Positions 55,456 through 64,000 of a DNA stretch of 64,000 bases are shown piece by piece. Both the position numbers and the translations under genes were made by a program. This DNA comes from Zea mays (lineage: Eukaryota > Streptophyta > Magnoliopsida > Poales > Poaceae): positions 15,886,434 to 15,950,433 of the forward strand of contig NC_050099.1 in NCBI RefSeq assembly GCF_902167145.1. The letters run 5' to 3'. Under the pieces are notes generated by a model. It did no database searches, was not told the DNA's origin, and worked only from the letters and a program-made list of their open reading frames with translations. How positions within the stretch are numbered: position 1 is the stretch's first letter; each line of letters opens with the position of its first letter.

Positions 55456-57820
55456 ACATGTTCAAGCATAGGAGATCGAGGAGGAGTGGGGGCAGCGCGG
55501 CCAGCGAGGACAACTCGGGCAGTGGGCTTTTTCAGGGCACCTCACAGAGCCGACAGAGGCAGCAACAACTTCTCGACTGTCTAGACGAAGTGTAGGGTGA
55601 GGAGGGTGAGCAGGAGGCTCCTCAACAGGATGCTCATGTGCAGGGTGAGGAGGGTGAGCAGGAGGCTCATGTGCAGGATGAGGAGGTTGACCCTATGGGG
55701 GCAGGCGACGCGGGCAACGCGTCAGATGGTTCTACGTCCTTCAGGTATTATTATGCATATTAATTTAATTGAGATTAGTTTTTAATCATATTAGTTTTTA
55801 ATCATTTCATCATATTGAATTTACTTGTATACTTAGGTATAAGAAGAGCAATGCGCTTGGTCCGAGACCTGCCGAGAGGAGGCTCATCCGGCCGCATGGA
55901 GAATGGTGGGGCTTATTTCTGTTGTGTTAATTTTTTAATGTGAACGTGATTGCACTAGTTTACTTGTTTTATTAATGTTTGTAGGTCATGGGAAGACTTG
56001 ACTTGGGACGGTACAGGCAGACGTCCCAAGGTGAATGTGGTGTTGGGTAGCCTCTGTCGCTTCTACTACCCTGGCATGGTGGAGCTCAATGGCGAGAGGT
56101 TCACGGCTATGCAGTGGGCCGACTGGGGTCTGAAGGACTATGTCCAGCCAGGGGAGACAGGGGAAAGCAGTAGCGGAGGGGGAACTTCGGAACAAAAACG
56201 AAGGACTTGTCAGGTGGCTGTGTGGGACGAGTTCTGGGTGAGTTTACTTTCGTATATAAGCAATTCACTGAATTATTACTTCTCCTAATCTTACTTTAAC
56301 TTAACTTCTCCGTTGATATGTAGGAGAGCTTCCAATTGCCGAATGAGATCGAGGAGGATCAGGCTCAGTGGGCACGTGTGAAGAGGCACTTTCGGAAGTG
56401 CGCTGATAAGGTCATCAAGGATGCCATGTACAATGCTCGCATCGCGGCCGTCAACTACTACTACAAGAATATAAAGGGGCAGAACATGAGCAAATCATTA
56501 GGGGCCAATGAGATCTACCTCACAGAGGAGCAGTACCAAGAGAGCGTTGTGGATTGGCTTGCGAAGGACATGGAAGCCTGGAGGTGGTTGGCTAAGAGAT
56601 GGGCGTCGCCTGAGTGGATTGCAGAGTCCTAGAAGCACCGTGCCAACCGTGGCACTGAAGGACCGGGGCATAGGTACGGCGCCGATAGACACCTTGGTAC
56701 CGCACGCCGCATGGTAAGTATATAAATCAAACTTGTATGTTACATCTATGAAAATTCTATGGTTTAACTCTTCTTTTTCATGCAGGAAGCTGAAAGTGGA
56801 GTTGCTCCAAATTTTATGGAGGTTTACGTCCGTGGTCACCGTGGCCCTGATCCGGCGAACCCTGATGTGCTATGCAGCGAGACGGCAAGGGAGAAAATGG
56901 TAAACAAGTTTGTATTTACGAATTAAATTGCATGTTTTGTGTCTAACTCCAACTCTAACTGTCTTTGCAGAATGCATATGGGGAGGAAATGACTCAACGC
57001 CATGTGCCTGACTTCGATTGGATGCATTCGGACTTAGATGCCTCGGCGTTGTACCACAGTGGTGGGGGTAGAAAGCATGACAGGTGAGGTGTTTGTGTTT
57101 GATTCGACAATTTCATTAACAAGAATGTGTCCACTTAATGACTCAACTATGTGTATCATGCAGGTTTGCCTTTGGCACTGGCGTTGTGGAGTATAACAGA
57201 ACAATAGGTCAAGGGAAGGCATCGTCTTCGGCATGGAGTTCTCGCTCCTCCAGGTCTGCTCGAGAGGCTCAGCTGGAGGAGGAGACTCGGGCAGCACAGG
57301 AGCAGGCTCGAGCAGCAGGAGCAGGTCGGACAGCTGACGCAGTATATGGCTTCTTATTTTTAGGTAATTCATCTATCTCATCACGTGTCATTGAATTCAA
57401 AGTATAATGGTGTGATTCTAACGTTTCATCCATTTGCAGGAAATGACTACTCGACTCGGCCCTGATATGAACTTGCCCGCTTTTCGCCCTCCCCAGGTAA
57501 CACTATCTGAACACTTCAATTCCATAGCAACTCTTTTTTTATTATCAAAAATGGCTCGCAGGCACAAGGATGGGGACAGTGGCCAAGACAAGCTCCAGTG
57601 TCGTAGCCATTGTGGACCGGTGTTGGGTGGACGCAGGCACCTCCAGGCACTTGGACGGCTCCACCACCCCAAGGATCGCAGCCAGTCCCGGGATGGGTGC
57701 CACCGATCTCCTAGCCACCGGCGGGCTCTCGGCCATTTCAAGCGTGGATGGCACCGCCACCGACGGGGTGGGTGCCACCACCTCAGGGGTGGCCAGCACA
57801 ACACTACCCGTGGATGCATG
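55456..57820 (+). pseudogene. Second CACTA gene (Transposase_24 type), broken and truncated
   Basis: It starts at ATG 55456 (MFKHRRSRRSGG). Exons alternate with short AT-rich introns up to the Sirevirus insertion. It holds a Gln/Glu-rich repeat (GEEGEQEA twice), a conserved block with KVNVVLGSLCRFYYPGMV and QWADWGLKDYV, a helical block (IAAVNYYYKNIKG, WLAKRWASPEW), then YVRGHRGPDPANPDVLC, a Ser/Arg/Gln-rich segment and a Pro/Gln/Trp-rich tail (57562-57815). Stops are TAG at 55593-55595, 56630-56632, 57604-57606 and 57712-57714, all where Gln is expected. By position it corresponds to the DNA-binding accessory protein of CACTA elements; exact exon ends are not certain. Confidence 0.75.
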
Positions 57821-59271
57821 TGAAAGGATCACGATGCCCAAGAGGGGGGGTGAATTGGGCTTTTCTAAAAATCAACACTAATTAAAAGCTAAGCAAGAGC
57901 TAAGCAAGAGCCCAACTTCACCCCAACAACTAGCACTAAGATAATAATACTAGAAATACAATAATGCTAAGACAATACTTCAAATACTTGCTAAAATAAT
58001 ACACAATGTAAAGTGCTTGAATTAAGTGCGGAATGTAAAGCAAGGTTTAGAAGACTCCTCCAATTTTTCCCGAGGTATCAAAGAGTCGGCACTCTCCACT
58101 AGTCCTCGTTGGAGCACCCGCGCAAGGGTATCGCTCCCCCTTGGTCCTCACAAGAACCAAGTGCTCACTACGAGATGATCCTTTGCCACTCCGGCGCGGT
58201 GGATCCCTCGAGACCGCTTACAAACTTGAGTCGGGTCACCAACAAGATCTTCACGGTGATCACCGAGCTCCCAACGCCACCAAGCCGTTTAGGTGATGTC
58301 GATCACCAAGAGTAACAAGTCGTAGACTTTCGCTTGACCAAGAGAAGCCTAATGCAAGTGGTGTGTGCTCTAGGTGGCTCTCGCTAGCGCTAATGAGGAA
58401 CAAATGTGGGATTAAGATTCTCTAATCTCCTCACTAGGCTTTTGGTGCTTGCAATGCTCTAGCAATGTGCTGGAATAAATGTGGGGTGCAAGACATTGAA
58501 TATGGTGGGTGGAGGGGGTATAAATAGCCCTCACCCACCAACTAGCCGTTACAGGAATTTCACTGCGCACGAGCGCACCAGACAGTCCGGTGCGCCACCG
58601 GTGCGCCAACGGTCGTTTCCAACGGCTAGTTCTGACAATTAGCCGTTGGACTCATGGCACACCGGACAGTGAACAGTCGTTGTCCGGTGCACACCGGACA
58701 GTCCGGTGCACTGTTCGGTGCACCACTATAATTCACTTCTGAAACTTGCGCGCTCGGGTTTTGCTGCCTAGGGAGACCTTCCCCTGGGCCAGCCTGGCCC
58801 ACCTGGCAGATGGTGCACCGGACAGTTCGGTGCCCCAGGGCCAGAAACCCTACCTCTTGTTTTTCAGCTGATTTTCAAATCGGTTTTCGCTAACTTGTGA
58901 GTGAGTTCTAGAGTGACACCTAGCACTGTATGTGAGTGTGATTGTGCACAAACACTACACTAGAACTCTCTTGGTCAAACTACTCATCGACAACCCCTCT
59001 TTATAGTACGGCTAAAAGAGAATAAAAGACCTAACTAAATCACGAGTGTCCACATCTCCTTGACACTCGAACTCTGTAGTCCTTCACCTTTTGTTTCGTC
59101 GTTTTAGCCGTCGCTTCGAGTTCTTATCTCTAGGATTGTTTTCACCGTTGTAGTACTCCTACCTGTAATGCGACCTAACTTACCATTTGTCTCTGCAAAA
59201 CACACGTTAGTCACATATAATATTACGTTGTCATTAATCACTAAAACCAACCAGGGGCCTAGATGCTTTCA
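57821..59271 (-). repeat. 3' LTR of Sirevirus 2, 1451 bp
   Basis: Starts TGAAAGGATCACG and ends GATGCTTTCA. It contains a TATA-like site (58514-58521, tataaata on the plus strand) and ACCGGAC/GTCCGGT palindromes between 58575 and 58830. The sequence differs widely from the LTR of Sirevirus 1 outside the ends and palindromes. Confidence 0.92.
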
Positions 59272-59703
59272 ATCTCCCCCTTTTTGGTGATTGATGACAA
59301 CCCTACAAGATTTGTGAGAGTAGTTTGTTTTGGAGTTTCTGTCAATAGAAAGGATGGTTAGTTATACTCAGTAATCTTTGACAGAAAGAATGTGTACCAT
59401 AGTAATAAGAATGATCGCATACACATCGTAAGATTCTTGTTCATATAAAAGTGAAATTAAAACAGTGAATCAAGAACTAGAAGACTGGTGATAGAATATA
59501 AGGTGAAAACATAATACACACAGTCAATCATAAGCATCGAGAGTATATATAGAGTTTGTGAGCCAATAGCACCAAGCTAGTATAGAGAGTAACAAGCACA
59601 TATATTACATCAAAAAGACTCTCTACTAACTCTCTAACTCCCCCTAGCTCTCACAACTCATATCTCTCCTCTTTGGCGTCAAACACCAAAAGGGTACCCG
59701 AAC
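59272..59703 (-). other. Sirevirus 2 PPT and short 3' non-coding region
   Basis: The PPT is 59272-59288 (atctcccccttttttgg in reverse). A second CTCCCCC block lies at about 59638. No ORF. Confidence 0.75.
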
Positions 59704-61756
59704 CTACACATCTGAAGAGGGAGGAGACTGCGGGGGCACATCCGGTCGCGGTCGAGGTAGCAGAGCGAACGCCGGCTGGGGGTCAGAGTCAGTCTCGGAT
59801 CTAGGATCTGCTATAGAAGCTGGAGCTGGTACTGACTCGGACTGAGGCCGCGCTGCAGAAGCTGCCGGAACTGAAGTGGTCACAGATACTGCCACAGCAG
59901 TAGTGGTAACAGCAGAAGCTGGTGGCACTGGCAGCTGAGGGCAGACAGAGCTAAGAATCGGTGACGTGAAAGCCAGGGTGACCGGCCGAAGCGAAGAGGA
60001 AGAAGGACCAACAGAAGGAAGAGGGGGTCTTGACTGAATCGCTGGCACAACAGGAGCCTGAAGCGGAGGAGGTGGTGCAGACTGAACCGGGGGAACCGAG
60101 ACACCAGAATGTTGTAGCATAAGAGCCATGAATGCCCTGCTCTCAGCCCGATCCTGGAGAAGCTACTGCTGAAGAGAACCCTACCTGAAGAATTGAAGCA
60201 AGTGCGGGGTCAATAGCAGGAGGAGCAGCAGGGGTAGCACTAGAACTCCCAGCCTCATGATCATGTGAGCGTGGAGGCATAGGAGGCGGAGGCGGAGGTG
60301 GAATCCCAAAATCATCATCATCATCAACATCATCAACTGCTGCATCCTGAGCTTCGAACTGATGAAGAGCAGCATCCTCGACCTGAGTGTCAAAAACTGG
60401 AGCAGAAGCTGGTACAGGAGCCTCAGGCGCAGGACGGTAGGACCCAAAGACAAGGCGTGAGGCCTCAAGTGTGCCCTGGAACTGTGGAGGCCGAATCAGC
60501 TGAGCAAAAATGTGGCACAAGTAGAGAGCATATGGTAGCTGACGACGAGCACGCATACCATCCAATACGGTGTCCTTGATCTCACAAATAAGGAAATCAA
60601 CAACGTCAAACTCAGAGTGAGAGACCAGGGCACCAAGGAGCCATAGCTGGATATATGTGGTAGCCTCCATGTATCCCATCCGCGGCAGAAGTGTCCGTCG
60701 CATAAGCTGAAATAGGAACTTGGCTGCTGTAGTGAAATTTGCCGGTGAGCGTCGTGACCCATCTGAGAAGGGCGGGCGAAATAGAGCCGCGATGTGAGCT
60801 GTACCCGGAGCCACACAGCCATGAGGGCGACGAGGAGGGTCAGAGGTGCCGTAGCATAAGCTGTGAAGTCGAGTCGACGACTCGTGAAAACCAAAGAGCT
60901 AGCGAATCTGGCTGGCAGTAATAGTGACATCCTCTCGCTCAAAACGAAACCTCATCCAGTGATGATCTAGGTCTATCCATACAGTCGAGTAGAAAACTCG
61001 GACCCACTCCTCAACATACATGCCGCTGGTAGTCAAAAGAGTCAGAAGGCCAGGCAGATATGTGAGGTGCACCTCAGAGTCAACACCGGCGGCTAGCAGA
61101 AAAGCTGGAAGATCCAAAAGCCGGTGCACTCGCAGAGCAATCTATGCAGACATCTGTGCCCTGAAGAAAGATTCCTAAATCCTGGTGATGAAGAGGTCAA
61201 CTGTAGCAGGGTCCCTCTGAGCCGGTAACCAAGACTCCATGGGTACGTACATGAACCTACGTACTCGTGCCGTTGTAGCACGCTGAAGGTCAAACAACCT
61301 AGGATCTGCAGCCAGAGGTCGCACCTCAGTCTCATCGCGCTCCCGGAAGCGAGCAGGTGGGATAGGAGGAGCGGAAACAGGAGCGGGAGGAGGAGCAGTG
61401 GAAGCTGGTGTAGTGGAGGTGGTGGATGGCGCAACAGGGGTGACAGGAGCAGGCAAAGTGGGAGGTGGAGTGGAATCTGAAGCAGTGGCGGTAGTGGAGG
61501 AGCGAGGCCGGGAGGCGAGACGACGAACACGGTACGCAATCTGATCTGAAGGAGTCTGAGGCTAATCTCCTAGCTTGGCCTGCTCAGCGGCTGCTGCTGC
61601 TGCTGCCGCTGCTCGGGCTGCTCTGTCCATACGCCGCTTCTTGCGGCCTTCCTGCTGCTCCAAGTATACTGTCTTGCCCTTGACCTGCCTGAAGGGGCGA
61701 CGAGGATCCTCATCATCGCCTCCCCCTGGCGCCGACACATTCTTCGTGCGCGGCAT
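59704..61756 (-). pseudogene. Sirevirus 2 env-like ORF3, interrupted by TAG codons
   Basis: ATG at 61756 (MPRTKNVSAPGGGDD) opens one frame that runs to about 60180 with only TAG stops: 61562-61564, 61175-61177, 61142-61144 and 60899-60901. After a frame change near 60180 it continues in another frame, with TAG at 60163-60165, to 59704. The N-terminus is basic and Ala-rich, followed by a Pro/Ala/Thr-rich stretch and a folded middle part (FMYVPMESWLPAQRDP, YLPGLLTLLTTSGMYVEEW, TTAAKFLFQLMRRTLLPRMGY). The C-terminus is acidic, then Pro/Ser-rich. The role of such ORF3 proteins is unknown; I see no clear signal peptide or fusion-protein hallmark, so env-like describes position only. Confidence 0.7.
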
Positions 61757-63211
61757 CCTGACCTGACGACTGCAAATGAGAGAGAGAGAGGCTAAGCACA
61801 GGTCGATAATATCCGATAGAATATCAAAGGAGGAGATGTCTACCTGGAAAACTCACACGACAGGTGGAAACCCAGACAGGACAGGAGACGGCTCACGGAC
61901 AGGCAAGGTCACTGAAATGACAGAAGAGGTGAGCACGTATTAGTCACATAGTCATAAGTATATGAAATGTGAATAAATACATACACAGAGAAATATGGCA
62001 CAGAAAATGAGAGATAAGGCGATCGAGAGGTCGAACGACGTGAAAACGGCGTTTGAACGATAAAAAGTGCCATAGGAGGTTTGGAATTCGAATTGAGGCA
62101 CGAGATGACATGGAATGGAGCCGATACTTCACGAATATGTTTATATGGGTGAATATGAGTGAAGTGTGTGCGGAGTTTTAGGGTTTCGGTGAAAAGACTA
62201 TGTGAGGTGGGAAAACCCTCCCGAAGGAGCTAGTAACCTGCAAGAATGCTCAAGAAGCACAAAGGGACACTTCCTACCAGTAGGAATCACAGGAATTCAC
62301 AATAATTGGAAAAGGCACTTAAGGGGAGGAAGAGTATTCACTGCCCAGAGAAATGAAGAGAGAAAGAGAGGGAAAGAGAGAGCAGATGATTCTCACCAGA
62401 GAGGGAAGCACGAGCACTGGAGGTCGCCGGAGGATCGCCGCCGGGGAGGGGAGGTCGCCGGCGAGGGAGGAAATCGCCAGAGACAGAGAGCAGAGGCAGA
62501 GAACAGAGAAGAGAAACTGTCAGGCCTCGAGCGCGAGAGGGGAAAGGTTTTTTAAAAAACCGGATATGGGCGCACCGGACAGTCTACAGTGCCTGTCCGG
62601 TGCACACCGGACAACGCAAAGTAGCTGTCCGGTGAACCACCGAACAACGCACAGGAAAAAAGGATTTTGAGCGTGCGGCTGTCGGTGCACCGGACATTGC
62701 ACAGTGCAGTGTCCGGTGCACACCGGACTGTCCGGTGAGCCCAGACAGAGGGAAGATTTGAATTTTTTGAATTTTTCTATCTAATTTCCAACCAAACCAA
62801 ATCCCAACTTATAATCACACAAAATAACACTTGTTGGGACAGGTATTGGCACCCTCATATATTTTCTCATAATTTTCAAAATATTTTGCCATAGGCTAGA
62901 TAATTTTTAGAGAAAATAGGCAAATGGTGAAATTTGCATTTTGGCCTTGCACTAGGGGTTTTCATGAGTGATTTGAGTTTTGAATACTCCCCCTAAGTGC
63001 AGTACCTCATGCATATTTCAAGAACCAACAATTGCATAAAAAGTAAGAATTCAAGTGCTAAAAGCTTAAAACTAAGACTTGTCAAGTTTGATCCGAGTTA
63101 AGCTTTTTCACTCGCTTTGTTGGCGGTTATCTCAACTAGGTTAGACAAGCCCTAGATGCAATACAAGAAATTTAAACATGCAATGCAAGCTTGACAACAC
63201 CATTTGACATC
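61757..63211 (-). other. Sirevirus 2 region between pol and ORF3
   Basis: No gene. It contains a TATA-like TATAAA on the minus strand (62140-62145), a purine-rich GAGA stretch (62340-62520) and the palindrome cluster listed separately. In the sense of the element the order is pol stop, palindromes, GA-rich stretch, TATA-like site, ORF3 ATG. Confidence 0.6.
62572..62742. repeat. Internal cluster of LTR-type ACCGGAC/GTCCGGT palindromes
   Basis: At least seven half-sites or palindromes of the Sirevirus LTR type (caccggacagt, ctgtccggtgcacaccggac, gtccggtgcacaccggactg, gactgtccggtg) lie inside the element, between pol and ORF3, more than 3 kb from the LTR. The surrounding sequence is not an obvious LTR copy. 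Confidence 0.8.
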
Positions 63212-64000
63212 TTACATAAAATTTCTGAGATCAAGAATATTTAGTTCATTTCTCAACATGCAAAAGCGGGTCTTATCAAGTGGCTTAGTGAAAATATCCG
63301 CTAATTGATCTTCCGACCTCACTCCTTCTAAAATGATATCTCCTTTAGCAACATGATCTCTAAGGAAGTGATGACGAATATCAATGTGCTTGGTGCGAGA
63401 GTGTTGTACAGGATTATTAGCAATTTTAACAGCACTCTCATTATCACACGACAAAGGTACCTTTTCTAGAACTACGCCATAGTCTAGAAGAGTTTGTTTC
63501 ATATACAAAATTTGTGTGCAACAAGCACCTGCGGCAATGTATTCCGCTTCGGCAGTTGACAAGGCAACACTATTTTGCTTTTTGGATGTCCATGAAACTA
63601 GTGATCTACCAAGCAGATAGCATCCCCCAGAAGTACTTTTCCTATCAATTTTGCAACCGACATAATCCGAATCGGAATAGCCAATTAAATCAAAAGTAGC
63701 TCCTTTGGGATACCACAGACCAACGCTTGTGGTGTGCCTGAGATACCTAAGAATTCTCTTAACAGCGCGAAGATGAGCTTTCTTAGGATTAGATTAAAAT
63801 CTAGCACACATGCAGACACTAAACATAATATCGGGCCTAGATGCGGTAAGGTACAATAAACTACCAATCATAGAACGGTAGAGAGTTTGATTAACCGGGT
63901 TACCTCCCTCATCTAAGTCGAGATGTCCATTTGTTGGCATGGGGGTCTTGATTGGTTTGCACTTCTCCATGTTGAACCTTTTCAACAAGTCTTTGGTATA
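63212..64000 (-). pseudogene. pol: Sirevirus 2 pol 3' end (RT end and RNase H), one stop
   Basis: The visible part starts inside RT ([19 protein letters not shown]) and includes RNase H ([46 protein letters not shown]), ending ILDLRNFM at 63212. A TAA at 63794-63796 follows CMCARF, where Sirevirus 1 continues with Gln, so this copy is broken once in view. The rest of pol and gag lie right of the window. The sequence is clearly related to, but distinct from, the pol of Sirevirus 1. Confidence 0.85.

Larger units (their letters stand above)
50481..57820 (+). mobile_element. CACTA (En/Spm superfamily) transposon, interrupted by Sirevirus 2
   Basis: It starts with the terminal CACTACAGGAAA at 50481. 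Then come subterminal repeats, a GC-rich leader, a TNP2-type transposase gene and a second gene of the Transposase_24 type, all on the plus strand. The 3' end is not in view because a Sirevirus is inserted at 57821, in what looks like the last exon of the second gene. Both genes carry stops, so this copy is not autonomous. Confidence 0.9.
57821..64000 (-). mobile_element. Sirevirus 2 (env-like class), 3' part, continuing beyond the window
   Basis: On the minus strand, from the window end leftward, are the pol 3' end, a 1.4 kb region with LTR-type palindromes, an env-like ORF3 region, PPT and 3' LTR (57821-59271). LTR ends are TGAAAG and CTTTCA. It is inserted in the CACTA element. GCATG (57816-57820) is the predicted target duplication. 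An extra ORF between pol and the 3' LTR is known from maize Sireviruses such as Giepum and Jienv; which one this is I cannot say. Confidence 0.87.

Overview
The window reads as nuclear DNA of maize (Zea mays) or a very close relative. The evidence is a stack of nested grass LTR retrotransposons: two Sirevirus copies carrying the ACCGGAC-GTCCGGT palindromes, and two large Huck-like Ty3 copies of the Tat lineage. A CACTA element and several small MITEs lie among them, with one ordinary split host gene. No bacterial-type genes, CRISPR arrays or rRNA genes are visible.

Layout. 1-9186 is a minus-strand Opie/Ji-type Sirevirus that lacks only about 303 bases of one LTR. Its gag and pol look undamaged and its LTRs are almost identical. 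It sits inside Huck A (9187-19597, plus strand), whose 5' part lies left of the window. After a short tandem of AT-rich MITE-like repeats comes the one recognisable cellular gene (20903-25042/25075, minus): a ten-exon ATP-dependent NAD(P)H-hydrate dehydratase (NAXD), the enzyme that repairs hydrated NADH and NADPH. All nine splice junctions keep frame. Its introns and upstream flank hold MITEs.

25644-33161 is a complete insertion with two apparently identical 195-base LTRs and a GAGAT target duplication, but its copia pol is in ruins. 34247-47962 is a full-length Huck B (minus) with AACAC target duplications. It is inserted in an older Ty3-like remnant whose LTR is visible at 48813-49346.

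50481-57820 is a plus-strand CACTA transposon with a broken TNP2-type transposase gene and a second Transposase_24-type gene. It is interrupted by a second Sirevirus (57821 to the window end, minus). That element has an env-like third ORF region between pol and its 3' LTR.

Themes. The insertion order can be read from the nesting. The first Sirevirus is the youngest and the only element that looks autonomous. Both Huck copies share two in-frame stop codons, and each has lost a different integrase catalytic residue. Stop codons in the CACTA and in the second Sirevirus ORF3 are almost all TAG where CAG is expected, which fits deamination of methylated CHG sites. The second Sirevirus carries a set of LTR-type palindromes inside the element, upstream of its env-like ORF. 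All alignments were made by eye.
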